From positions 310,001 to 374,000 of the forward strand of contig NZ_JADCUC010000001.1 in NCBI RefSeq assembly GCF_016464365.1: a DNA stretch of 64,000 nt. The letters run 5' to 3'. A model generated the notes under the pieces. That model had not been told where the DNA came from, did not search any database, and saw only the letters and a program-made list of their open reading frames with translations. A program made the position numbers and the translations under genes. This document shows, piece by piece, positions 42,869 through 51,819 of the stretch; position 1 is the stretch's first letter, and every line of letters begins with the position of its first letter. The stretch is from Sandaracinobacteroides hominis. GTDB lineage: Bacteria > Pseudomonadota > Alphaproteobacteria > Sphingomonadales > Sphingomonadaceae.

Positions 42869-43789
42869 CTAGCCCTCCGGCAAAAAGTCCGGAACGCTCA
42901 GATAGCGCTCGCCGGTATCATAGTTGAAGCCCAGCACCTTCGCATTGGCCCCCAGCTCGGGCAGCTTCTGCGCAATCGCCGCCAAGGTCGCGCCAGAGGA
43001 TATGCCGACCAGCAGCCCCTCCTGCCGCGCCGACTTCCGCGCCCATTCCTTGGCATCCTCGGGCGCCACCTGAATCACCCCGTCCAGCAGTTCCGTCAGC
43101 AGATTGCCGGGAATGAAGCCTGCCCCAATCCCCTGGATCGGGTGCGGCGCCGGCTGGCCGCCGGAAATCACCGGAGACAGCGTCGGCTCCACGGCAAACA
43201 CCTTCAGCTTCGGCCAGGCCTTCTTCAGGGCCTTCGCCACGCCCGAGATATGCCCCCCGGTGCCGACGCCGGTGATGATCGCGTCCGGCGGCGATGTGCC
43301 GAAATCGGCAAGGATCTCCTTCGCCGTCGTTGCTTCGTGAATGGCGATGTTGGCGGGATTGTCGAACTGCTGCGGCATCCACGAACCGGGCGTCGCGTCG
43401 ATCAGCTCCTGCGCGCGGGCAATCGCGCCCTTCATCCCCTTCTCGCGCGGCGTCAGGTCGAATTCGGCGCCATAGGCCAGCATCAACCGCCGCCGCTCCA
43501 GGCTCATGCTTTCCGGCATCACCAGAACGATCTTGTAGCCCTTCACCGCCGCCACCATGGCAAGGCCGATTCCGGTATTGCCACTGGTCGGTTCGATGAT
43601 GATCCCGCCCGGCTTCAGCGCACCGGATTTCTCCGCATCCTCGATCATCGCCAGGGCGATCCGGTCCTTGATCGAACCGCCCGGATTCTGCCGCTCCGAT
43701 TTCACCCAGACCTCATGGTTCGGAAACAGCTTGCCCAAGCGGATGTGCGGGGTATTTCCAATGGTTTCCAGAACGTTGGCTGCGCGCAT
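42869..43789 (-). CDS. cysK: Cysteine synthase A
   Basis: This 306-residue PLP enzyme makes cysteine from O-acetylserine and sulfide. The PLP Lys41 is in PGGSIKDR, the substrate loop is [12 protein letters not shown], and the phosphate-binding loop is [10 protein letters not shown]. Length and order are those of CysK. It lies 15 bp downstream of the MFS gene on the same strand, so co-transcription is likely, suggesting the exporter may deal with cysteine or a metabolite of it (inference). Confidence 0.95.
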   Translation of the reverse strand: MRAANVLETIGNTPHIRLGKLFPNHEVWVKSERQNPGGSIKDRIALAMIEDAEKSGALKPGGIIIEPTSGNTGIGLAMVAAVKGYKIVLVMPESMSLERRRLMLAYGAEFDLTPREKGMKGAIARAQELIDATPGSWMPQQFDNPANIAIHEATTAKEILADFGTSPPDAIITGVGTGGHISGVAKALKKAWPKLKVFAVEPTLSPVISGGQPAPHPIQGIGAGFIPGNLLTELLDGVIQVAPEDAKEWARKSARQEGLLVGISSGATLAAIAQKLPELGANAKVLGFNYDTGERYLSVPDFLPEG

Positions 43790-43804
43790 CTCTATCTCTC
43801 CCGG

Positions 43805-45106
43805 TCAGTTCGGTGGTGTCAGCGCCTCCGTCTTTCGGTCCCTCGCCAGCATTTCCTCCGGCAGGTCCAGTCGGTCGGCATCCCTCAGTTCAGGGAACAG
43901 TCTAGCCCATAGCACGGTAACGCCCAGGGCCAGCAAGCCCCCCAGCACCGTTGCCTCGACAGCCCCCAGCGCCCCCGCCATCATGCCAGCGCGAAACTCG
44001 CCCAGCTCGTTGGAAGCGCTTATAAAAAGCAGCGAAACAGAAGACACCCGCCCGCGCATGTCGTCGGGCGTATGCAGCTGGATCAACGAGGACCGCACAT
44101 AGACGGAAACCATGTCCGCGCCGCCCAGCACCACCAGCGACGCAATGGACAGCCACAACATGCTCGAAAGCCCGAACACCACCGTCGCAACCGCAAACAG
44201 CCCGACATTGAAGAACATCTTCACGCCGACATTGTTCTTCAGCGGCCAGCGTGTCAGCCACAGCGCCACCAGGGCCGCTCCTGCCGCAGGCGCTGCCCGG
44301 AGCAGCCCCAGCCCGTCGGGCCCCACCATCAGGATATCCCGTGCAAAGATCGGCAGCATCGCCGTCGCCCCGCCCAGAATCACCGCGAACATATCCAGCG
44401 AAATCGCCCCGAAGACGATGGGGTTGCCGCGCACATAGCGCAGCCCCTCCTTCACAGATTCGACTCCCGAGCCACTGCTCGACGCCCGCTGCGGCACCTT
44501 CGGAATCAGGAACAGCGCCACCAGCGAAGCCAGCAGCAGCACGGCGGCCAGCGAATAGGGGGCAGGGTGCGCCAGATCATAGGCAAGCCCGCCAATCACC
44601 GGCCCCAGCACCGCGCCCGCCTGCCAGCCAATGGAGTTCCAGGCGATCGCCGTCGGCAGCACGGCGGGTGGCACCAGATTCGGCGCCAGCGCAGACAGCG
44701 AAGGCGCCGCAAAGGCCCGCGCCACCCCCAGCGCCAGTGCCACCGCAAACAAGGGCCACAGCAAGGTCGATCCGGCAAACGCCAGCGAAGCCAGCACCAC
44801 CGCACACAGCAGCTCCAGCCCCACCGCGACGCGCGCAATCACCCGCCGGTCCATCCGGTCGGCGATCACCCCCACCACCAGGCTCAGCGCAAAAACGGGA
44901 AGGAACTGCGCCAGGCCGATCAGCCCCAGTAAAAAGGCCGCCTCGCGCATCGGCATCGTCGCCCGCGCCAGATCGTAAACCTGCCAGCCGATCACCACCA
45001 CCATCAGCATTTGCGCCAGCGTGGAGCCCAGCTTGGCAACGAAAAACGCCCGATAGGCGGGATAGGCGAAGGGAGACGGGATCGGAGAGGAGGCAGCGTC
45101 GGTCAC
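43805..45106 (-). CDS. MFS transporter (EntS/MFS_3-like)
   Basis: This 433-residue major facilitator protein has about 12 membrane segments and the conserved MFS loop GVIADRMDRRVI. The overall pattern resembles EntS-type exporters. The start is GTG 45106. It is followed directly by cysK. The substrate is unknown. The 155-bp gap upstream, towards the divergent PQQ dehydrogenase gene, contains two TGCACAA sequences and two GCCCCACAG sequences. Confidence 0.85.
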   Translation of the reverse strand: MTDAASSPIPSPFAYPAYRAFFVAKLGSTLAQMLMVVVIGWQVYDLARATMPMREAAFLLGLIGLAQFLPVFALSLVVGVIADRMDRRVIARVAVGLELLCAVVLASLAFAGSTLLWPLFAVALALGVARAFAAPSLSALAPNLVPPAVLPTAIAWNSIGWQAGAVLGPVIGGLAYDLAHPAPYSLAAVLLLASLVALFLIPKVPQRASSSGSGVESVKEGLRYVRGNPIVFGAISLDMFAVILGGATAMLPIFARDILMVGPDGLGLLRAAPAAGAALVALWLTRWPLKNNVGVKMFFNVGLFAVATVVFGLSSMLWLSIASLVVLGGADMVSVYVRSSLIQLHTPDDMRGRVSSVSLLFISASNELGEFRAGMMAGALGAVEATVLGGLLALGVTVLWARLFPELRDADRLDLPEEMLARDRKTEALTPPN

Positions 45107-45261
45107 GCCGGATGCCCTAGCAGCGCCTCACCGGCATCGAAAGCCACGCAGACGTGCCCCCTACTATGCACAAGTTTTCCGCCCCACAGCTTTGGTGCAC
45201 AACGTCTCCAGGCTGAAACTGCCCCACAGTGGATGGGAAGCCTTTGCCTTTGGGGAGAAAC

Positions 45262-47406
45262 ATGCAGATCATCACCAACCGCGGCGCCTCCGCCCTCGCG
45301 CTCGCCGCCGTCCTCGCTCTCGCCGCCTGCAAGCCCGCCGAAAAGCAGGCCGAAGCCCCCACCACAGACACCGCCGCAGACGCGCTCGCCAGCGCCACTG
45401 CAGTCGGCGCCGAATGGCTCACCTATGGCGGCACCTACGACGAGCAGCGACACTCCGGCCTCACCAAGGTGGCGCCCGAAAACGTCAGCCAGCTCGGCGT
45501 CGCCTGGACCTATGATCTGAACTCCAACCGCGGCATCGAAACCACCCCCATCGTCAAGGACGGTGTCATGTACGCCACCTCTTCCTGGTCGGTGCTGCAC
45601 GCGATCGACGCAAAGACGGGCAAGGAACTCTGGGTCTATGATCCGGGCGCCGACAAGGCCGTCGGCGTCGACGCCTGCTGCGATGTCGTCAACCGCGGCG
45701 TCGCCATCAAGGGCGACACCCTCTTCCTCGGCGTCATCGACGGCCGCCTCGAAGCCATCAACGCCAAGACCGGCCAGAAGATCTGGTCGGTGCAGACGGT
45801 CGACCGCTCCAAGCCCTACACCGTCACCGGCGCCCCGCGCGTGGTGAAGAACATGGTGCTGATCGGCAATGGCGGTGCCGAACTCGGTGTGCGCGGCTAT
45901 CTGTCGGCCTATGATACGGAAACCGGCAAGCTCGTCTGGCGCTTCTACACCGTGCCAAACCCGCAGATGCAGCCAGACGGCGCCGCCTCCGACGACGCCT
46001 TCCAGAAAATCGGCAACATCAGCTGGGGCAAGAAGGGCCGCTGGACCACCGACGGTGGCGGCGGCACCGTCTGGGACTCGATCGTCTATGATGTGAAGGA
46101 CAACCAGATCGTCTTCGGCGTCGGCAACGGCTCCCCGTGGAACGCCAACCTCCGCGATCCTGACAGCAAGGGCGACAATCTCTTCCTCTCGTCCATCGTC
46201 GCGGTCGACGCCGACACCGGCACGTACAAATGGCATTTCCAGACCACCCCGCGCGAAAACTGGGACTACACCGCCACCCAGACGATCATCCTCGCCGATC
46301 TGCCGCTCGGCGAGAACGGCGCTCCCCGCCGGGTCGTCATGCAGGCGCCCAAGAACGGCTTCTTCTACGTGATAGACGCCAGGACCGGCCAGTTCATCTC
46401 CGGCAAGGGCTATGTCCCGCAAAGCTGGACCACCGGCCTCGACGCCAGGGGCCGCCCCATCGAAACAGCCGCCGCCCGCCCGGCCGACGGCAAGGCCAGC
46501 CTTCTCAGCCCCGGCCCGCAGGGTGGTCACAACTGGCACCCGATGGCCTTCAACCCGCAGCTGAACCTTGCCTATATCCCGGCGCAGGAACTGCCGCAGG
46601 GCTATGCGCCGAAGTCCGCCGCCGATCCGCACACGAAATGGAACACCGGCTTCAAGTTCGAGGATGGCCTGCCGCCCGGCCCGCTGGACGTCGCCACGCT
46701 GAAGGCGATGCGCGCCATGTACAAGGGCCGCCTGATCGCCTGGGATCCGATCCGGCAGGAAGCCCGCTGGACGGTCGAACTGCCGACACCGTCGAACGGC
46801 GGCGTGCTGTCCACCGCTTCCGGCCTCGTCTTCCAGGGTACGGTCGGCGGCGATCTGGTCGCCTATGACGCCGCCACCGGCAAGCCGCTCTGGCGGCAAA
46901 ACGTGAAGGGCGGCGTTGCCGCACCTCCGGTCACCTACGAGATCGACGGCGAACAATATGTGGCGGTCGCGAGCGGCTGGGGTGGCGCCTATGCGCTGGC
47001 CGCCGGCTTCCTGTTCGACAAGGCAATCCAGAACAACCTCGGTCGCGTCATCGCCTTCAAGCTCGGCGCCAAGGGCACCGTGCCCGACCACAACATGACG
47101 CCGGTCAACGCCAGGCCGCAGATCGCGAGCTTCGGCGACGACGCCATGATTCAGCGCGGCCTCGTCGCCTACAGCCGCAACTGCATGGTCTGCCACGGTC
47201 CGATGGCGATCTCGTCGGGCGTCCTCCCCGATCTGCGCTGGTCGCCGGTCTCCACCGACGCCGACGCGTGGAAGGACGTGGTTATCGACGGCAGCCGCTC
47301 GATGAACGGCATGGTCAGCTTCAAAGCCCAGCTCAGCCCCGAAGACGCCGAAGCCATCCGTGCCTATGTCGTCCGCCAGTCGCACAACGCGCCGGACGTG
47401 AAATGA
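45262..47406 (+). CDS. PQQ-dependent quinohemoprotein alcohol dehydrogenase
   Basis: This 714-residue protein has an eight-bladed PQQ propeller fused to a C-terminal cytochrome c domain. The vicinal disulfide Cys139-Cys140 and catalytic Asp335 in ENWDYTATQ are present. The residue two after the Asp is Thr337, not the Asp of lanthanide-dependent XoxF types, so calcium is expected. The single heme motif is Cys641-x-x-Cys644-His645. A lipobox (LALAAC) near residue 25 indicates a periplasmic lipoprotein. ATG 45262 is used, as it begins the signal peptide. Substrate range is unknown. Confidence 0.92.
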   Translation: MQIITNRGASALALAAVLALAACKPAEKQAEAPTTDTAADALASATAVGAEWLTYGGTYDEQRHSGLTKVAPENVSQLGVAWTYDLNSNRGIETTPIVKDGVMYATSSWSVLHAIDAKTGKELWVYDPGADKAVGVDACCDVVNRGVAIKGDTLFLGVIDGRLEAINAKTGQKIWSVQTVDRSKPYTVTGAPRVVKNMVLIGNGGAELGVRGYLSAYDTETGKLVWRFYTVPNPQMQPDGAASDDAFQKIGNISWGKKGRWTTDGGGGTVWDSIVYDVKDNQIVFGVGNGSPWNANLRDPDSKGDNLFLSSIVAVDADTGTYKWHFQTTPRENWDYTATQTIILADLPLGENGAPRRVVMQAPKNGFFYVIDARTGQFISGKGYVPQSWTTGLDARGRPIETAAARPADGKASLLSPGPQGGHNWHPMAFNPQLNLAYIPAQELPQGYAPKSAADPHTKWNTGFKFEDGLPPGPLDVATLKAMRAMYKGRLIAWDPIRQEARWTVELPTPSNGGVLSTASGLVFQGTVGGDLVAYDAATGKPLWRQNVKGGVAAPPVTYEIDGEQYVAVASGWGGAYALAAGFLFDKAIQNNLGRVIAFKLGAKGTVPDHNMTPVNARPQIASFGDDAMIQRGLVAYSRNCMVCHGPMAISSGVLPDLRWSPVSTDADAWKDVVIDGSRSMNGMVSFKAQLSPEDAEAIRAYVVRQSHNAPDVK

Positions 47407-47411
47407 GCGCA

Positions 47412-47439
47412 GGCGGCCCCGGCACCGGCCGGGGCCGCC
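47412..47439. terminator. Strong hairpin after the PQQ dehydrogenase gene
   Basis: GGCGGCCCCGG and its complement form an 11-12 bp stem with a short loop, starting 5 bp after the stop codon. There is no T-run, so termination may be factor-assisted. It also ends just before the stop of the minus-strand remnant at 47441. Confidence 0.6.
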
Positions 47440-47440
47440 C

Positions 47441-47779
47441 TCATTGCAGGAAATCGGGCGTCCGCCCCGCCTTCGCCCAATAATCCGCCATCCCCATTTC
47501 CTCCGCCATGGACAGGAAACGCGGATCCGCCCGCATGGGCGCCGTCGGCGGGATGAACAGCATCATCGTCTTGCGCATAAATTGCCGGCTTGCCGCAGTT
47601 GCACCCGCGGGCTGGCGCAGCGCGCCCACCGCCGGTCCGCTCTGCAGCAGAAATCCGCGCGCCACGTCAAAGGCGAGGTCGATCTCCCCCAGCGCAGCCA
47701 GATGCTGCACCGACATCACCGCCGCCCCCGGCGAAGCCAGCGCCGCCGCCCGGTTGAGATCGGCCGCCGCCGGCGACAC
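47441..47779 (-). pseudogene. 3' remnant of a minus-strand gene
   Basis: The last 112 codons of a larger gene appear here. The C-terminus 'MLFIPPTAPMRADPRFLSM'...MADYWAKAGRTPDFLQ is typical of the end of TPR-type proteins attached to transcriptional-regulator or cyclase domains. Upstream in this frame a stop occurs a few codons before 47779, and there is no start with a ribosome binding site or an N-terminal domain. The homologous sequence stops at about 47772, where the opposite-strand PEP-CTERM remnant begins. Confidence 0.65.
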
Positions 47780-48245
47780 ACCCGGCAGCCTCTATGTGTG
47801 GGGCATCAACCGCGGCGGGGCACGGCTGCCCCTCGGCTCGCCCGGCATCGGCGCAGGGCTGTGTTCGATTTCCGTGTGCGTCATGTTTACCGATGGCAGC
47901 GCCCGCGTGGTCGTCTTCCAGTCGATGGGGCCGCCCGTCATCACGCCACTGGTCGGCGGCATCGACGTTTCCGGCAGCACGCTCACCGGCGACATCCCGT
48001 TCAGCCTGCTTCCCTCAAACGGTGTCTCCGCGGCGAGCTACGAATATTCGCTCTGGGTCCGCAAGCGTGTGAACCCGGCGATGGACGGAACCAACGCGGA
48101 ACTGGCGGACTTCCTGCCCGACGCCGCCACCTTCGTTGCCGGCGTGCCAGAGCCCTCCAGCTGGCTGGTGCTCGTCGCGGGCTTCGGGGTGATGGGCATC
48201 GCCGCGCGCCGTAGAAGTCCAACACGTTTACGATCAACACATTGA
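47772..48245 (+). pseudogene. 5'-truncated PEP-CTERM protein gene
   Basis: About 157 codons encode the C-terminal part of a PEP-CTERM protein (GDTPGSLYVWGINRGG onward) ending in the sorting tail VPEPSSWLVLVAGFG and ARRR. There is no signal peptide and no plausible start at the beginning of the coding homology. Upstream in frame the sequence is antisense to the neighbouring remnant. The gene has probably lost its 5' half by deletion; without export it should be non-functional. Confidence 0.65.
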
Positions 48246-48277
48246 ACTTGCCGCATAGTTTCGATGAAATGTAGGAA

Positions 48278-48295
48278 TTGTTCCACGTGGAACAA
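48278..48295. other. parS-like ParB binding site 1
   Basis: TTGTTCCACGTGGAACAA is a perfect 18-bp palindrome whose inner 16 bases fit the chromosomal parS pattern TGTTYCACGTGRAACA recognised by ParB. There is no loop, so it is a protein site and not a hairpin. A second copy lies 45 bp away. Confidence 0.75.
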
Positions 48296-48322
48296 CCACT
48301 ATGGTAACGTAACTTGGCGAAA

Positions 48323-48340
48323 TTGTTCCACGTGGAACAA
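48323..48340. other. parS-like ParB binding site 2
   Basis: This is an identical 18-bp palindrome, centred 45 bp from the first, ending at the base before the stop codon of the DUF1345 gene. Paired or clustered parS sites near the replication origin are the usual arrangement for the ParABS segregation system. parA and parB are not in the window. Confidence 0.75.
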
Positions 48341-48961
48341 TCAGCGCTGCCCCAGCACGTTGATCGTGAACGAGATGACGCCAAGGTTGAACAGGAAGGC
48401 GGCCAGGCAGTGCATGGTCACCGCCTGCCGCATTTCGCGGCTCTCCACCGCCGTGTCGGACGTCTGGAAGGTCATGCCCAGCGTAAAGGCGAAATAGATA
48501 AAATCGCTGTAGTCGGGCTGCTCCTTGCCGGAAAACTGCAGCCCGCCCTTGCTGCCCCGGCGATAATGGAGATGCGCATAGTGCAGCGCATAGACCGTAT
48601 TCGAGAACAGCCAGGCCAGCGCCAGGCTGCCGATGATCCCCAGCTTGTCCATCCCGCTCGTCGCCGAATGCATCAACCAGAAAATGGCCACCAGGATCGT
48701 CATCGAAACGATGGTGGTGATCATCAGCATGAGCGGCCGGTTGGCGTCGTTATCCCCGGCATGGCGGCGCATGTCGGCGGGCGTATGATGTTTCAGCAAA
48801 GGCAGGGAAATCAGAAGGAAAACCAGCGCCCCGGCGTCAAATCCCGCCAGCAGCCCCAGCGCCGTCCCCAAATTCGGTATGGAAAACAGGCAGACGCCCA
48901 GCATCACCAGCAGAAAGGTCAGGAAGCGCGGCGGCCCCAGCCTGTTCCCGATCCTGTTCAT
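48341..48961 (-). CDS. DUF1345 membrane protein
   Basis: This 206-residue membrane protein has about five to six helices. The C-terminal 'YSDFIYFAFTLGMTFQTSD' block followed by 'REMRQAVTMHCLAAFLFNLGVISFTIN' is the DUF1345 signature. The function is unknown. It lies 10 bp downstream of the helicase gene on the same strand and is probably co-transcribed with it. Its stop codon abuts parS-like site 2. Confidence 0.85.
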   Translation of the reverse strand: MNRIGNRLGPPRFLTFLLVMLGVCLFSIPNLGTALGLLAGFDAGALVFLLISLPLLKHHTPADMRRHAGDNDANRPLMLMITTIVSMTILVAIFWLMHSATSGMDKLGIIGSLALAWLFSNTVYALHYAHLHYRRGSKGGLQFSGKEQPDYSDFIYFAFTLGMTFQTSDTAVESREMRQAVTMHCLAAFLFNLGVISFTINVLGQR

Positions 48962-48971
48962 GCCGGCTCCT

Positions 48972-51260
48972 TCATGCCGGCTCGACGAAACTGTCGAGCA
49001 CCATCTTCGCCCCCGCCTGATCGAATTCGATCTCCAGCTTGTTGCCGTCGCGCGATTTCACCGTTCCCATCCCGAACTTGGCATGAAACACCCGCCCGCC
49101 CAGGGGAAGGTCGTCACGCGCCGCGCCGCCGACGGTCGACTGGATCGGCCGGGCATTGATCACCTGCGGCTTGCGCGCCGTCGAACGATCCAGACCACCC
49201 CGCGCACTCGCTCGTTCCCAGCCCGGCCCGCGCCCGGTCCCGCGGCCGATGTCGGCAAAGGGATCGCGCTCGTCCAGCGCTGCCCGCCACAGGCTGGCGC
49301 CGCCGGAAAGCGTTGATTCCACATCGATATGTTCCGGCGGCAACTCGCTCAGAAAGCGGCTGGGAATGGCGCTGGTCCACTGCCCGTAGACCCGCCGATT
49401 GGCCGCGTGGATCAGCGTAGCCCGCCGCCGGGCGCGGGTGATCCCCACATAGGCGAGCCGCCGCTCCTCCTCCAGCGCCGCCGCCCCGTTCTCGTCCAGC
49501 GCCCGCTGGCTGGGGAACAGCCCCTCCTCCCAGCCGGGCAGAAATACATGGTCGAACTCCAGCCCCTTCGCGGCGTGCAGTGTCATCATGGTGACCTTCG
49601 CTTCGGCGTCGGTGCGGTCATTCTCCATCACCAGCGACACATGCTCCAGGAACGAGGTGAGGTCTGTGAAGCCCTCCATCGCCCGCACCAGCTCGGCCAG
49701 ATTGTCCAGCCGCCCGGCGCTTTCGGCGCCGCGATCCTTTTCCAGCGCTTCGATATAGCCGGATTCCTCCAGTATCAGCTGCGCCAGCGCGCCTTGCTCC
49801 ATGCTGTTGGCCTGCTCGCGCCAGCGCCTGAGGCCGGCCAGCAGGTCCGCCAGCGAGCGGCGCGGCGCCGGTCCCAGCTCGTCCGTTTCCACCAGCGCCT
49901 GCGCCGCCAGCGGCAGGGTCAGCCCGGTTGCTCTGGCGTGGGCGGCGATCCGTGCCTGCGCCTTGTCGCCGAGGCCGCGCTTGGGCACATTGACGATCCG
50001 CTCGAACGCCAGTGCGTCATCCGGCTGTGCCACCAGCCTGAGGTAAGCCAGCGCATCGCGCACCTCGGCGCGCTCATAGAAGCGGAAGCCGCCGACAATC
50101 CGATAGGGTAAGCCTATGGAAATAAAACGATCTTCGAATTCCCGTGTCTGAAAAGAGGCGCGCACCAGGATTGCGATCTCGGCAGGGAGCACGCCTTCGC
50201 GCAACAGCCGCTCGATCCGCTCGCCCACCAGCCGGGCCTCCTCCGGCCCGTCCCAGACGGCGATCACATTCACCTTCTCGCCGCGCGGAATCTCGGTCCA
50301 CAGTGTCTTGCCAAGCCGGCCCTTGTTGTTGGCGATCACATGCGCGGCGGCGGCGAGGATATGCGGGGTGGAGCGATAGTTCTGCTCCAGCCTGATTACC
50401 TTGGCGTCGGGAAAATCCCGCTCGAATCTCAAGATGTTGGCGACTTCCGCGCCGCGCCAGGAGTAGATGGACTGGTCGTCGTCCCCCACGCAGCAGATAT
50501 TGCCCTGTCCGCCCAGAGAGGGGGCGGCCAGCAGTGTCAGCCAGCGATATTGGGCGGCGTTGGTGTCCTGATATTCGTCCACCAGCACGAACTTGAAGCG
50601 CCGCTGCCATTCGCCCAGCACATCGGGGTGGGCTTCGAAGATCTTGATCATGTGCAGCAGCAGATCGCCGAAATCGCAGGCGTTCAGCGTCCGCAGCTCG
50701 CGTTGATAGCGCTCATACAGTTCCGCGCCGCGCCCGTCGGCAAAGGCGAACGCCTCGCCCTTTGGCACTTCGCTCGGCAACTGCCCGCGGTTTTTCCAGC
50801 GGTCGATGTGGCTCGAAAGTTGCCGCGACGGCCAGCGCTTCTCGTCGATCCCCGCCTCTATGATGATGCGCTTCAGCAGGCGCAGCACATCGTCGGTGTC
50901 GAGGATGGTGAAGTTGGAGCGTAGCCCCGCCAGCTCCGCATGCCGCCGCAGCATCCGTGCTGCGATCGAGTGGAAGGTGCCGACGAACGGCATTCCCTCG
51001 GCCGCCGGGCCGATCATCGCCGTCAACCGGTGGCGCATTTCGGCGGCGGCCTTGTTGGTGAAGGTGACAGAGAGAATTTCCGAAGGCCAGGCCCGGCGAT
51101 GCGCCAGGATTTCAGCCAGCCGCGCCGTCAGCGCGCGCGTTTTTCCGGTGCCTGCTCCTGCCAGCACCAGCACCGCGCCGTCGAGCGTGGTCGCCGCCTC
51201 GCGCTGGGGCGCGTTCAGCCCCTGAAGCCAGGGGGGAGTGTCTGCCGGAACGCTTGCCAT
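48972..51260 (-). CDS. UvrD/PcrA-type superfamily 1 DNA helicase
   Basis: This 762-residue ATP-dependent 3'-5' DNA helicase for repair and replication has Walker A in AGAGTGKT (residues 34-41). Motif II VLVDEYQDTN, QNYRSTPHIL and the C-terminal VTMMTLHAAKGLEFDHVF and 'LAYVGITRAR' are present. A C-terminal 'AKFGMGTVKSRDGNKLEIEFD' Tudor-like segment, which binds RNA polymerase in PcrA/UvrD, is retained. Composition changes within or near this gene from C-rich to G-rich on the plus strand. Confidence 0.95.
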   Translation of the reverse strand: MASVPADTPPWLQGLNAPQREAATTLDGAVLVLAGAGTGKTRALTARLAEILAHRRAWPSEILSVTFTNKAAAEMRHRLTAMIGPAAEGMPFVGTFHSIAARMLRRHAELAGLRSNFTILDTDDVLRLLKRIIIEAGIDEKRWPSRQLSSHIDRWKNRGQLPSEVPKGEAFAFADGRGAELYERYQRELRTLNACDFGDLLLHMIKIFEAHPDVLGEWQRRFKFVLVDEYQDTNAAQYRWLTLLAAPSLGGQGNICCVGDDDQSIYSWRGAEVANILRFERDFPDAKVIRLEQNYRSTPHILAAAAHVIANNKGRLGKTLWTEIPRGEKVNVIAVWDGPEEARLVGERIERLLREGVLPAEIAILVRASFQTREFEDRFISIGLPYRIVGGFRFYERAEVRDALAYLRLVAQPDDALAFERIVNVPKRGLGDKAQARIAAHARATGLTLPLAAQALVETDELGPAPRRSLADLLAGLRRWREQANSMEQGALAQLILEESGYIEALEKDRGAESAGRLDNLAELVRAMEGFTDLTSFLEHVSLVMENDRTDAEAKVTMMTLHAAKGLEFDHVFLPGWEEGLFPSQRALDENGAAALEEERRLAYVGITRARRRATLIHAANRRVYGQWTSAIPSRFLSELPPEHIDVESTLSGGASLWRAALDERDPFADIGRGTGRGPGWERASARGGLDRSTARKPQVINARPIQSTVGGAARDDLPLGGRVFHAKFGMGTVKSRDGNKLEIEFDQAGAKMVLDSFVEPA

Positions 51261-51279
51261 GCGAGAACAGATAGCGAAC

Positions 51280-51819
51280 TTAGGCGGCGGGACGCAACAG
51301 ATGAAGCGCGGCCTTCCCTACGGGCCGAGTGGTTTCGATGCTGAAACCGGGCAATTCCAGCGCTTCGGCCTTGCCGGTTTCGATGGAAATCCAGCTGTGC
51401 GGGGCGATCCAACCCATTTTCAGTGCCGATAAAAGCGCCTTCGGCGCCAGCTCCTCGCCATAGGGCGGATCGAGGAAGATGACGTCCGCCGGGATGGGGG
51501 CCGGGGGCAGGGCGGTGGCGTCGTGGGCGATCAGCCGGGCAGGGGCCTTCAGCGCCGCGATGTTGGTGTGGATCGCCTTGCGGGCGTCGTTGCCGCGCTC
51601 GGCCAGAAAGGCCTGCGCGGCACCCCGCGACAGCGCCTCCAGCGCCAGTGCGCCGGAGCCTGCGAACAGGTCGAGCACGGTCAGCCCCTCGAAACTGCCG
51701 AGGCGGCTGGTGAGCATCGAGAACAGCGTCTCGCGCGCCCGATCCGCCGTCGGGCGGGTGCCGTCCCCCGGAGCGGTCACCAGCGGGCGCGACCGCCACT
51801 GGCCGGATATTATGCGCAT
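51280..51819 (-). CDS. rsmD: 16S rRNA guanine-966 N2-methyltransferase RsmD
   Basis: This 179-residue methyltransferase starts MRIISGQWRSRPL, the family N-terminus. The SAM loop is VLDLFAGSGALALEALSRGA, and the catalytic DPPYG is in VIFLDPPYGEE. The frame is open upstream, but ATG 51819 shares its first base with the TGA of the pseudouridine synthase gene. It modifies G966 of 16S rRNA in the 30S subunit. Confidence 0.94.
   Translation of the reverse strand: MRIISGQWRSRPLVTAPGDGTRPTADRARETLFSMLTSRLGSFEGLTVLDLFAGSGALALEALSRGAAQAFLAERGNDARKAIHTNIAALKAPARLIAHDATALPPAPIPADVIFLDPPYGEELAPKALLSALKMGWIAPHSWISIETGKAEALELPGFSIETTRPVGKAALHLLRPAA

Noticed and set aside
45172-45200. DnaA-box-like CTATGCACA and a second TGCACAA before the PQQ gene
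   Set aside because: There is a single near match with one mismatch and no cluster of boxes, so it does not support an origin exactly there.
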